Below, in pieces: positions 1 through 7,402 of a stretch of DNA of 64,000 nucleotides; position 1 is the first letter of the stretch; each line of letters opens with the position of its first letter. A model generated the notes under the pieces. It was not told the origin of the DNA, ran no database searches, and saw only the letters and a program-made list of their open reading frames with translations. Origin of the DNA: SB11 sp035906255 (GTDB lineage: Bacteria; Bacteroidota; Bacteroidia; UBA8524); contig JAMIFM010000029.1 of NCBI GenBank assembly GCA_035906255.1, positions 124,001-188,000 of the forward strand. Reading direction: 5' to 3'. The position numbers were made by a program, and so were the translations under genes.

Positions 1-533
1 GCCCTGATTTTGAAGAGGGATTAAAAGGTATAAAAGCTGTTGCAGAAGGTGGTACAGGCGAAGCACCAACACTTACTTACACAATTGAAGAAGTAGATTT
101 AGCACCAATGGCAGTAATGGCAGCACCTCCTAACAAACTTAAAGTAGAGCAATTGAGTGCTTACTTGGGCAAATACTTCCCTGCATTGTATGCAGCCGCT
201 AAGAAAAATGGCCAAAAACCCGGAACACCAACAGCAATTTATCATTCGTGGACGGGCAATGAAGCTGAAGTGGAAGCTGTTTTACCGGTTGACAAAGTGG
301 TAATGGCAGGTAGCGAATTCCCGCACCACCCGATGCCCGAAGGTAAAGGACTGAAAATAGATTATTATGGCGCGTATGAAGGTTCTGAAAAAGCGCACAT
401 GGATATTGACGCGTATGCCAAATACAAAAAACTGAAACTGGGCAACCCTTGGGAAGTATATGTTACTGACCCAATGACAGAAAAAGATACAGCCAAGTGG
501 CTTACTCAAATTTATTACCCGATAGTAAAATAA
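1..533 (+). CDS. SRPBCC/GyrI-like domain protein, 3' part
   Basis: The reading frame is open from the left edge of the window to the TAA at 531-533, so the start lies outside. The visible 176 residues end in a GyrI-like (AraC effector-binding-type) small-molecule binding domain, from about TLTYTIEEVDLAPMAVM to the C-terminus. The residues before it (DFEEGLKGIKAVAEGG) look like the last helix of an SRPBCC/polyketide-cyclase domain, a two-domain layout common in Bacteroidota. No DNA-binding domain is visible. A ligand-binding role is inferred from the family; the ligand is unknown. A strong terminator follows at 561-599. Confidence 0.7.
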   Translation, partial: PDFEEGLKGIKAVAEGGTGEAPTLTYTIEEVDLAPMAVMAAPPNKLKVEQLSAYLGKYFPALYAAAKKNGQKPGTPTAIYHSWTGNEAEVEAVLPVDKVVMAGSEFPHHPMPEGKGLKIDYYGAYEGSEKAHMDIDAYAKYKKLKLGNPWEVYVTDPMTEKDTAKWLTQIYYPIVK

Positions 534-560
534 TCGGCCATAAATTTTACAACTAACAAA

Positions 561-599
561 AGAGACTGTCTCCACTTTTGAGACAGTCTCTTTTTTTTT
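561..599 (+). terminator. Rho-independent terminator
   Basis: A perfect 12-bp stem (AGAGACTGTCTC / GAGACAGTCTCT) with a 7-nt loop is followed by eight further T residues. It ends the GyrI-like gene. Confidence 0.9.
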
Positions 600-616
600 G
601 CAATTACCTGTCTTGT

Positions 617-667
617 ACCCTTGAAAAGGTGCGCCAAATTACAGAAGCATGGATGGAAGAATATTAG
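617..667 (+). pseudogene. IS3-type transposase C-terminal remnant
   Basis: A short frame reads TLEKVRQITEAWMEEY and then stops. This matches the well-known helix just before the NxxRPHxxLG block at the end of IS3-family OrfB transposases, but the rest of that block is missing. No other part of an insertion sequence is visible around it. It is probably a scar of an old insertion. The match rests on about 16 residues, so it is tentative. Confidence 0.4.
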
Positions 668-726
668 GATTTATATAGTTTGCAACTCAAATACATGAGT
701 TGTACGTCATATTAGAAAAACCCGCA

Positions 727-1791
727 ATGAACAAAGAAATAAAATTGATTTTATTAATACTCATATTGACACTAAACTTTTCTTGCGTTGAAAAGGGTTC
801 AACCGACAAAGAAACAAACAAGCTGAAATTGGTAGCAACTTCAGAAACCGACACCTTGAAATTTACTTCGAGAATACGTGCTATCTTTCAAGACAGCAAA
901 GGAAATTACTGGTTTGGAAGTCATAATGAAGGTGTAAGTTTTTACAATGGAAAATCATTTGAATACTTTACAACGAATGACGGTTTATCCGACAACCAAA
1001 TCCGTTCAATCCAAGAAGACGAGAATGGAAAAATTTGGTTTGGAACTGCAAATGGAATAAGTGTATATGACAAAGGGAAGTTTACTAATTATCCATCTAA
1101 AAATAACTATCCGCTGTTTGATTGGCATAAAACCAAAGGAGATTTATGGTTTTATGCTTGGGAAGAAGACGGAATTAATCGTTTTGACGGAAAAAATATG
1201 AACTATCTGATTTTCCCCAAACCCCAAAATAAAAATACTGATAATACTTATGGTGTTACGGGTATCTCAAAAGATAAAGACGGTAAAGTTTGGATTGCAA
1301 CTTATGCAGCACTATTCAGTTATGATAACAAAATGGTAAACATCTTTGATGCTGAAAAATTAAACCTAAAGGATAATGAGCAATTGCATATAAGAAGTGT
1401 ATTAGCAGATTCAAAAGGACGAATTTGGATAGGAAATAATGGGATTGGCGTTTTGCTAATGGAGGGAAACTCAGTCATAAATTTTTCTGAAAAGAATAAT
1501 TTAATCCACCCAACAAGCACACGAAGAGGAGATAATAAATCACAACCGGGTACGCTTGAACACCCCTTTGCTATTGAAGAAGATTCAGCTGGCAATATTT
1601 GGTTTGGAGATGTATATACAGGGGCTTGGAAATATGACGGTAAAACGGTTACAAATTATTCAGTTAACGATAATCCATCTAAACCAATGATTTGGACTAT
1701 TTATAAAGACAACAAAAACAATTTGCTTTTTGGAATGGAAGACGGAGATATATTTAAGTTTAACGGAAAGGGATTTGAAAAGCAATTTTAA
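727..1791 (+). CDS. two-component-propeller repeat lipoprotein
   Basis: A lipoprotein signal (MNKEIKLILLILILTLNFSC) gives a lipidated cysteine at residue 20, so the ATG at 727 is preferred over a TTG at 700. The remaining ~335 residues hold repeats of the Reg_prop type (IxxIxxDxxGxxWFGT), for example DSKGNYWFGS, DENGKIWFGT, DKDGKVWIAT, DSKGRIWIGN and DSAGNIWFGD. In hybrid two-component sensors such repeats form the periplasmic beta-propeller; here there is no kinase, so this is a stand-alone, membrane-anchored propeller. The ligand is unknown. A small terminator follows at 1899. Confidence 0.75.
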   Translation: MNKEIKLILLILILTLNFSCVEKGSTDKETNKLKLVATSETDTLKFTSRIRAIFQDSKGNYWFGSHNEGVSFYNGKSFEYFTTNDGLSDNQIRSIQEDENGKIWFGTANGISVYDKGKFTNYPSKNNYPLFDWHKTKGDLWFYAWEEDGINRFDGKNMNYLIFPKPQNKNTDNTYGVTGISKDKDGKVWIATYAALFSYDNKMVNIFDAEKLNLKDNEQLHIRSVLADSKGRIWIGNNGIGVLLMEGNSVINFSEKNNLIHPTSTRRGDNKSQPGTLEHPFAIEEDSAGNIWFGDVYTGAWKYDGKTVTNYSVNDNPSKPMIWTIYKDNKNNLLFGMEDGDIFKFNGKGFEKQF

Positions 1792-2159
1792 GAAATACGA
1801 ACACGTAACACGGGCTTTGGTATTATGGCAGAGCAATTATAAGACGAACGAAAACGGAATGTTCGAAAACAAGAAGCATTCACAAAAAGAAATCACAGCC
1901 CCGATTTTCGGGGTTTCTTATTTGCAGGCAGAGTAACTGCCAAACCCTGCAACATTCCCCAATCCTGCATAAGCCTTTATAAATTTGATTTCCGCAGCAA
2001 AATTGAGCAAACTGTGGAAGTTCTCGCAATACAAAAGTCCGCATTAGACGGAATGAAGAATGAGCTGAAGGAACTTTTGGAACTGACCGAAAATGCCACG
2101 TAGAAATACACGCCATTTTCAAAGAAGAGCAATTGGAACTGCCTTTTGAGACTGTCCAT
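1792..2159. other. gene-poor stretch between converging genes
   Basis: These 368 bp separate the propeller lipoprotein from the converging LuxE-like gene. Apart from the hairpin at 1899, there are only short open frames, one of which (plus strand, ending at about 2103) reads KIEQTVEVLAIQKSALDGMK and could be a coiled-coil remnant of a lost gene. I recognise no gene here. Confidence 0.4.
1899..1920 (+). terminator. small terminator-like hairpin
   Basis: CCCCG-ATTTT-CGGGG followed by a T-rich run. It lies about 110 bp after the propeller lipoprotein stop. Confidence 0.5.
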
Positions 2160-3143
2160 TTACACCACCATAGTATTACAGCCGCGTACCTCGCTAAAAT
2201 CAAGGCGACCCAATACCTCAAAACTACCGTCGGTGTATTGGCGACCCAAATCTTCCGTCTCAATAAAACTGCACGAGTATAAATTGGCAAGGTCAATCAC
2301 ATTTAATCCCCCTGTTTTGCCTGTGGCAGCATAACTAAAGGGGTCGTCAGCATCACGAATTAAAACACGCATCCAAGGAGGGCAGAAGAACCGTCCTTCG
2401 CTCTTTGAATAGGCTTGAGAAAACAGTTCCGTCATCCCGTATTCAGAGTGTATTGCATCCACGCCAAAAGCTGTTTGCAGTTCATTGTGCAACTCCCTTC
2501 GGGTAATTTCTTTCCGTCGGCCTTTCATCCCGCCCGTTTCCATAATCAAAGTGTGTGCAAGTTTCATCGGGTATTGGGCAGCAAAATCAAGCAATGCAAA
2601 CGACACGCCCAGCAACAACGTCTTTTGCCCCGCTACTTCGTTTTGGGCTATCACAGCGGCCAGCTTCTCAAAATCATTCAGGTAAAAACCGCTGTTTGTA
2701 TGCCCGCTTTGCTGTATCAGTTTATCGGCCATATACACCAACGATGAGCCTGTGCGCTCCAAATAGCCCGGCAATAGTGCAAGTATGCAATAATCACTGG
2801 GGTTACCGTAAAACAACTCAAAACCTTTGTTAAACGAGTGCTCATAAACGCTCAAATCAGCGGCAAGGTGCCTGCTTTGTCCAGTACCCGTTGTACTGCT
2901 GCTTAAAAAAGTATGCTGCACTTGCATACCTTCGGCCAATACATCGTGGGTTTTAAAAAAACGGATTGGCAAAAAGGGTATTTGATTCAGTTGCCGTACT
3001 TGGGCAGGATTTACGTTTAAAAAATTGAGGTATTGGGCATACACCGCACAGTGTTTTGCCTGAAATCTGAAAACTTCATAAACGCTTTCTTCAAAAAAAT
3101 CGTTATTTGTAGTAAATATCTCCTGTTTTAAACGGGTAAGCAT
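2160..3143 (-). CDS. LuxE-family acyl-protein synthetase
   Basis: The 327-residue product resembles LuxE-type acyl-protein synthetases, which adenylate fatty acids and pass them to a carrier protein. Visible family features are the Ser/Thr-rich nucleotide-binding loop SSSTTGTGQS (about residue 81), METGGMKGRR (about 202) and HSEYGMTELFSQAY (about 233). There are no luxA/B/C/D genes nearby, so bioluminescence is not implied. In Bacteroidota such stand-alone enzymes are thought to act in lipid or surface-glycan chemistry; that is inference. Its ATG is only 2 bp from the ATG of the divergent lipoprotein at 3146. Confidence 0.8.
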   Translation of the reverse strand: MLTRLKQEIFTTNNDFFEESVYEVFRFQAKHCAVYAQYLNFLNVNPAQVRQLNQIPFLPIRFFKTHDVLAEGMQVQHTFLSSSTTGTGQSRHLAADLSVYEHSFNKGFELFYGNPSDYCILALLPGYLERTGSSLVYMADKLIQQSGHTNSGFYLNDFEKLAAVIAQNEVAGQKTLLLGVSFALLDFAAQYPMKLAHTLIMETGGMKGRRKEITRRELHNELQTAFGVDAIHSEYGMTELFSQAYSKSEGRFFCPPWMRVLIRDADDPFSYAATGKTGGLNVIDLANLYSCSFIETEDLGRQYTDGSFEVLGRLDFSEVRGCNTMVV

Positions 3144-3145
3144 TT

Positions 3146-3703
3146 ATGAATGGGTTACAATTAGTAAAATATACGGCCATAGCCCTTATTACGCTTACTG
3201 CGCTGCAAAGCTGCTCGCGAAGCGATGACGGAGGCCCGCCTGTGCCCGAATTAGGCTATACAGGATACAGCAAATTTAAAAACACTGTTGGAAAAGACAG
3301 CTTTGTTACGCTAAATCTTACGTTTAAAGACGGCGACGGCGATATTGGCTTAAGCGAAAGTGATTCTATTCCCCCGTACTCATACGGCAGCCCGTTTTTT
3401 AACAACCTTTTTGTTGAATTTTATGTGATTGAAAACGGTACTCCCACTAAAATTACCTCCCAATTTATAGGCCCCGACACTTTATATAAAGATACCGTAA
3501 ACTTTAGTCAACGGATAAAGTACCTGACACCTGAAGGAAAAAATAAAAGTATTAAGGGAAGGATAGATGTAATTACTCCGTTTTTTCTGCTTGATTTAGC
3601 AGCGTATAAGCCTGACTCTGTGTATTATGAAATTACCTTGGTTGACCGAAGCCTAAACCGAAGCAATTTGATAAAAACACCGTTGATAACGCTTGATTTT
3701 TAA
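3146..3703 (+). CDS. hypothetical lipoprotein
   Basis: The N-terminus (LVKYTAIALITLTALQSC) is a lipoprotein signal with lipobox LQSC at residues 20-23. The 185-residue product carries an acidic FKDGDGDIGLSESD stretch (about residue 60) that looks like a calcium-binding loop, followed by beta-rich sequence. Similar small lipoproteins with a GDGDIG motif occur in Bacteroidota with no assigned function. It is transcribed divergently from the LuxE-like gene, with the two start codons almost touching, so at least one promoter must lie inside the other coding region. Confidence 0.65.
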   Translation: MNGLQLVKYTAIALITLTALQSCSRSDDGGPPVPELGYTGYSKFKNTVGKDSFVTLNLTFKDGDGDIGLSESDSIPPYSYGSPFFNNLFVEFYVIENGTPTKITSQFIGPDTLYKDTVNFSQRIKYLTPEGKNKSIKGRIDVITPFFLLDLAAYKPDSVYYEITLVDRSLNRSNLIKTPLITLDF

Positions 3704-3717
3704 AGGAAGAGCGACGA

Positions 3718-3966
3718 TTAAAAATCGTCGTCTTCAAAATCGTCGTCATCATCATCAAAGTCGTTAAACCCTGTTTGGTAGCCTGCGTCGCTGTCGTCAT
3801 CAACATCATCGTCGTCATCTTCCTCTACATCTTTATTGTAGTTTTCGTCTTCTTCTTCATCCTCGTCGCTGCTTTTGGGTTTAGCTGCCGAGCGTACAGC
3901 ACCGTAGTTTGCCGCACCAAACATTACACTGTTAAAACCTTGAAGGATAGTTCCCTGCATTTTCAT
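3718..3966 (-). CDS. small, very acidic hypothetical protein
   Basis: The 82-residue ORF has an ordinary first third (MKMQGTILQGFNSVMFGAAN) and then an almost continuous run of Asp and Glu to the C-terminus, broken by a few Asn, Tyr and Gly. The encoding DNA is a GAY/GAR-rich low-complexity tract. No domain is recognised. It lies between the convergent lipoprotein stop (3703) and the hydrolase gene. The acidic tail could bind metal or basic partners (inference). Overlapping plus-strand frames are less protein-like, but the gene call depends mostly on composition. Confidence 0.55.
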   Translation of the reverse strand: MKMQGTILQGFNSVMFGAANYGAVRSAAKPKSSDEDEEEDENYNKDVEEDDDDDVDDDSDAGYQTGFNDFDDDDDDFEDDDF

Positions 3967-4037
3967 CTCGAAATAGAAATTTTATGCTAATTTAAAGGAA
4001 TTAGGAAAAACAATAGCAAGCGAAATTTATAAAATAC

Positions 4038-4940
4038 TTAAAAATATACCTGCAAGGCCTGTTTAAAAGTATTGCAGTGGGCATTTACCACATCGCTAAG
4101 ACGGGGCGAGTACCCGCCGCCCATGCTCACAACTACAGGAATATCAAGGGCTTTAAGGGTTTCAAACACATAAGCATCACGTTGTGCACACCCTTGCATA
4201 CTCACTGATAACTTGCCCAATTTATCAGTAGCCAAAATATCCACGCCCGATAGGTAAAAGGCAAAAGTGGGTGCAAAGTCGGCTATAACTTTTGGCAAGT
4301 GGATATGCAGCAGTGCAAGGTACTCCTCGTCGGCTGTATGCGTGGGCAACTCAATGTCTAAATGCGATTTTTCTTTTCTAAACGGATAATTGTCTTTACC
4401 GTGCATGCTAAAACAAAACACCTGTTTACTACCCGTAAAAATTTGGGCAGTACCATTGCCTTGGTGCACATCTAAATCAATTATCAATATTCGTTCAGCG
4501 GGGTTTTGCTTCAACAGATAGTTTGCCGCTACAGCAAAATCATTCAACAAGCAAAATCCTTCACCGCTATTGGTAAAAGCATGGTGGGTGCCGCCTGCCA
4601 CATTCATAGCCACCCCATGCTCACGTGCATATACTGTACAATCAATTGTTCCCTTGCAAATAATAATTTCCCGCTGCACTAATTCCTGTGATAAAGGGAA
4701 GCCAATTTTCCGCATTTCTTTTGGTGTTAGCTCAAGGTGCTTCATTCGCTGCCAATATGATGCCTCGTGGGTTAGCAGTATTGTTTCTTCGTTCAACGGC
4801 TCAGGCACAAAAAGATTTTCTTCGGTTATCGCTCCTTCATGTATCAATTGCTTGGGTATAAGGTCGTATTTCTCCATCGGAAAACGGTGACCCTCGGGTA
4901 ACGGATGGGCATATATGGGGCTCCAAGCTATTTTAAGCAT
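4038..4940 (-). CDS. histone deacetylase-like amidohydrolase
   Basis: The ~300-residue protein belongs to the arginase/deacetylase fold family (HDAC, acetoin-utilisation AcuC, acetylpolyamine hydrolases). It shows the catalytic His pair in AGGTHHAF, the zinc-binding DLDVHQGNGT motif, and SGVDILATDKLGKLSVS, which supplies the third zinc ligand and substrate-pocket residues. These enzymes remove acetyl groups from lysine or polyamine-like substrates using zinc. The frame is open to 5039, but those 33 extra residues translate REP-like repeat DNA, so I place the start at the ATG at 4940 (MLKIAWSPIYAHPLPEGHRF), which matches the normal start of the family. Confidence 0.88.
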   Translation of the reverse strand: MLKIAWSPIYAHPLPEGHRFPMEKYDLIPKQLIHEGAITEENLFVPEPLNEETILLTHEASYWQRMKHLELTPKEMRKIGFPLSQELVQREIIICKGTIDCTVYAREHGVAMNVAGGTHHAFTNSGEGFCLLNDFAVAANYLLKQNPAERILIIDLDVHQGNGTAQIFTGSKQVFCFSMHGKDNYPFRKEKSHLDIELPTHTADEEYLALLHIHLPKVIADFAPTFAFYLSGVDILATDKLGKLSVSMQGCAQRDAYVFETLKALDIPVVVSMGGGYSPRLSDVVNAHCNTFKQALQVYF

Positions 4941-4980
4941 TTTGGCAATTATACTATTTTCCTCCTCATCAATGTTGCTT

Positions 4981-5174
4981 TTCGCGTGGACGCGAATAAC
5001 GGCAGTCTTCAAGCGTGGACGCTTGAAGGAGCGAAACAATTTAATAAATCATTATATGCTGATAGGGATTATACTCCGCCGTTCCCGTAAGCGTCTTCGC
5101 TTAGGGATTCTAAATATAGCGTCACGCTATTCTTTCGGATTCCGAAGCGAGGACGCTTCGGAGGACGCTTCGGA
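4981..5174. repeat. REP-like hairpin cluster, left of the RAYT
   Basis: Five small palindromes share a GCG-loop-CGC centre: 4981-4996 (TTCGCG, loop TGGA), 5007-5028 (9-bp stem, loop TGGA), 5088-5103 (TAAGCG, loop TCTT), 5116-5130 (ATAGCG, loop TCA) and 5141-5162 (9-bp stem, loop AGGA), the last followed by an extra right arm to 5174. Short stems with a 3-4 nt loop are typical REP units. They lie downstream of the RAYT and upstream of the deacetylase-like gene. Confidence 0.8.
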
Positions 5175-5211
5175 GAACACACACCTCTGCAAATATCTGT
5201 TTTATAAACTG

Positions 5212-5736
5212 TTACCAGTAATTACATTTTAGTGGAGAATTTTCACAAGCACTGCTATACAAATAATGGTGAGATGCTGATACAATCCCTGCTTTCACAG
5301 GGTTGTTGTATATATACTCACGCTTTTGCTCTATCATTTGTCTTGAGTAAAGCATTACAGGATAGTTTCCGTTTTGCCAAACTTGTATCTCCTTGTTTGC
5401 AGGGTTATTACGTCCCGCTTTAATAAACTGCTGCATCATCCATTCTCTGCGGCTTTCTTTCATGTTTGCAGATATGGTTTTAAATAATTCCTTAGATGTG
5501 TATGTTTTAAAATCGCGCAAAACATCGCTCATTGGCTTATCATCAGCCCTCGCTATACAGTGCAGGTGATTACTCATCAATACGTATTCATATATCCGCA
5601 ATCCTTTATTGGCCATACAATATGTAAGATTGTTCACAATAAGCTGTTTGTATTCTTCACGGGTAAAAATATCAATCCAGTTAACTACCGTTAAAGTGAT
5701 AAACAAAAGCTCGTTTGATTTGGCAGAGTTCAGCAT
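5212..5736 (-). CDS. REP-associated tyrosine transposase (RAYT)
   Basis: The 174-residue protein belongs to the Y1/HUH transposase family, IS200-like. It shows ITLTVVNWIDIFTREEY near the N-terminus, the HUH motif as H57-L-H59 in EYVLMSNHLHCIA, and the nucleophile region REYIYNNPVKAGIV near the C-terminus (Tyr 141 or 143). Such enzymes nick single-stranded hairpin DNA; RAYTs act on REP hairpins. The ATG at 5736 gives the usual family start; the frame is open to 5796. REP-like hairpins lie on both sides (4981-5174 and 5804-5896), which supports the RAYT assignment over a plain IS200 element. Confidence 0.88.
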   Translation of the reverse strand: MLNSAKSNELLFITLTVVNWIDIFTREEYKQLIVNNLTYCMANKGLRIYEYVLMSNHLHCIARADDKPMSDVLRDFKTYTSKELFKTISANMKESRREWMMQQFIKAGRNNPANKEIQVWQNGNYPVMLYSRQMIEQKREYIYNNPVKAGIVSASHHYLYSSACENSPLKCNYW

Positions 5737-5803
5737 AAGTCTATTTAGAAGAATTGATACATTTTGAAACAGCAATGTAAAAGCTTGATGTAGCATTGTT
5801 GTT

Positions 5804-5896
5804 TTGTAGCGTTGACGCTACAACTAAATTACCCGAAGCGGCGGACGCTTCGTAGAACATGGTTCGTCCTTTCAAGCATAGATGCTTGAAAGGACG
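5804..5896. repeat. REP-like hairpin cluster, right of the RAYT
   Basis: Three palindromes: 5804-5823 (8-bp stem ending GCG/CGC, loop TTGA), 5834-5852 (CGAAGCG, loop GCGGA) and 5865-5896 (perfect 14-bp stem, loop TAGA). The last abuts the stop codon of the next gene at 5898 and could double as its terminator. The CGAAGCG/CGCTTCG unit matches the one at 5141-5162. Confidence 0.8.
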
Positions 5897-5897
5897 G

Positions 5898-6611
5898 CTA
5901 TTTGAGATAAAACAGCGTTTGATTGTTTTGTGAAGAGTCGTAAAAATTAACGGGCGATGTGCCTTCAACCTCCTGCAAGTCATGCAATCTCCTTAATGAG
6001 GCTGTATAATGCTCATTCAAATATTGGCCGTTTCCATGAAAGCCTTTGTTTTTATAATCAACCAATTCTATCACACCGTCGTTGTTGTAATCGGTAATAT
6101 AAGGCGCATCAGGAAGCCAATCCGTCTGTAATATTGTTATTCCTTTTGCTTCGGCAGTATCAAGTACTACCAATGTGCATTTTGCTGAAAAAGTACCCAT
6201 TGCGTGCGGGTCGCTCAACACAAAGACCATGAAACCGTTTTGAGAAGCGGGTAAGCACAAAACAGCATCTAATTGCATACGCGCCTTTTGTAAACTTAAA
6301 GGAAGTGTCCATCTTTTCCCACGATACACAACATTGGGTGTATCAACAATGGCTATGTTTTTTCCGCTATCGTCGGCCTCATATTCAGGAAACAGCGGAA
6401 CAAACAACCGGTTGATTACAATACTGTCTCCATTATAAACAAATGCCGTTTGGTTAGTAGTCAACGAAACCGTATCTATTTTAGGTAGCCGGGGATATAC
6501 TGTTTTTAATAACTCATTAATGGTGGCAAAACCCTGTTTAGCAGGCTTCTTTTTAGCTTCACAGCCGCCAATTAAAAAGATAACTGCTGCTATAAGACAA
6601 TATTGGCGCAT
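5898..6611 (-). CDS. hypothetical lipoprotein
   Basis: A signal peptide with lipobox (CLIAAVIFLIGGC, Cys at residue 17) supports the ATG at 6611; the frame is open further, but the added residues overlap the gene upstream. The 237-residue product includes an EF-hand-like stretch YITDYNNDGVIELVDYKN near residue 185, typical of proteins scored as VCBS or FG-GAP-like. No enzyme family is recognised. It is the second gene of an operon with 6619-7299 (7-bp gap). Confidence 0.65.
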   Translation of the reverse strand: MRQYCLIAAVIFLIGGCEAKKKPAKQGFATINELLKTVYPRLPKIDTVSLTTNQTAFVYNGDSIVINRLFVPLFPEYEADDSGKNIAIVDTPNVVYRGKRWTLPLSLQKARMQLDAVLCLPASQNGFMVFVLSDPHAMGTFSAKCTLVVLDTAEAKGITILQTDWLPDAPYITDYNNDGVIELVDYKNKGFHGNGQYLNEHYTASLRRLHDLQEVEGTSPVNFYDSSQNNQTLFYLK

Positions 6612-6618
6612 ACCCCTC

Positions 6619-7299
6619 TTATTCCTCAGAGTCGAGTCTTGCCCTAAACCCAACCTTTGAGGTGTTGAAGCCTGAGTTGAAGCTGTTATAGTTTTTTTGT
6701 TCAACGGTGATAATGTTAAACATATCAAACGGTGGAACCAATAAATCATTGTTTAAGCAATGTAACATACACTCCTCTAAAATGGTGTTGGTGTACATTT
6801 CGTTCATCGCCATGCCTGTAAAATCGTTGTATAAAAAGCTAAACGGACGGCTACCGTCCATAAAAAAATGCTTTTCACGGTTTACAAATAAGCGGGTGAT
6901 TAGTGAACCCATATCTCCTCCCCTGTTGTATTTAAGCGAATCGGAAAGGAAATTATATACCTGTATCAAGCCACAGTATTCTCGCAACGGGTCTTCCTTT
7001 ACATAAGGAAGTTTATTTATGCTGTGTCCGCTGTCAAAATCAAAAATATTGGTGTGCATCATAAACACCAGTGTATCACCGCCAAACTTCAAATGGGCTT
7101 CAAAAGGGCCTTCATCAGTAAACTTAACTTCAAGGCTTTTGTGCAGGCCTTGTATCTGGTTGTTAAGGTTTTGTTCATAGCCTTGCATCACTTTCTTAAA
7201 CTCGGCCATTACTTCAACAGTAGCTTGGTAGGCTTGCTGCTTTGCTACTGATTTATTGCGCATTATATCAACTATCTCTTCTATACGGGTTTTGGCCAT
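6619..7299 (-). CDS. conserved-looking hypothetical cytoplasmic protein
   Basis: A 226-residue product from the ATG at 7299 (MAKTRIEEIVDIMRNKSVAK). It has an N-terminal helical, possibly coiled-coil segment and then a mixed alpha/beta part containing FDSGHSINKLPYVKEDPLREYCGLIQVYNFLSDS. There is no signal peptide or membrane segment. I do not recognise the family. It lies 7 bp upstream of the lipoprotein at 5898-6611 and is probably co-transcribed with it. Confidence 0.6.
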   Translation of the reverse strand: MAKTRIEEIVDIMRNKSVAKQQAYQATVEVMAEFKKVMQGYEQNLNNQIQGLHKSLEVKFTDEGPFEAHLKFGGDTLVFMMHTNIFDFDSGHSINKLPYVKEDPLREYCGLIQVYNFLSDSLKYNRGGDMGSLITRLFVNREKHFFMDGSRPFSFLYNDFTGMAMNEMYTNTILEECMLHCLNNDLLVPPFDMFNIITVEQKNYNSFNSGFNTSKVGFRARLDSEE

Positions 7300-7350
7300 T
7301 TTTTGTAGGGTTTTATGTTGTACAAAGTTTAGTTGTTTGTACATAAAAAC

Positions 7351-7383
7351 AAAACCCGCTTACAAAAACTACAAGCGGGTTTT
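7351..7383 (-). terminator. terminator of the T9SS cargo gene
   Basis: A perfect 11-bp stem (AAAACCCGCTT / AAGCGGGTTTT) with an 11-nt loop, followed on the minus strand by more T residues. It lies between the stop at 7403 and the next gene start at 7299. Confidence 0.85.
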
Positions 7384-7402
7384 AACAGATTGTAACGGGT
7401 TT

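Noticed and set aside
1792..2159. Short plus-strand frame ending near 2103 as a gene
   Set aside because: No start, no family likeness and only about 40 coherent residues; kept only as a possible remnant.
2160..3143. Bioluminescence (lux) operon suggested by the LuxE-like gene
   Set aside because: No luciferase or reductase genes are nearby; stand-alone LuxE-like proteins are common in Bacteroidota.
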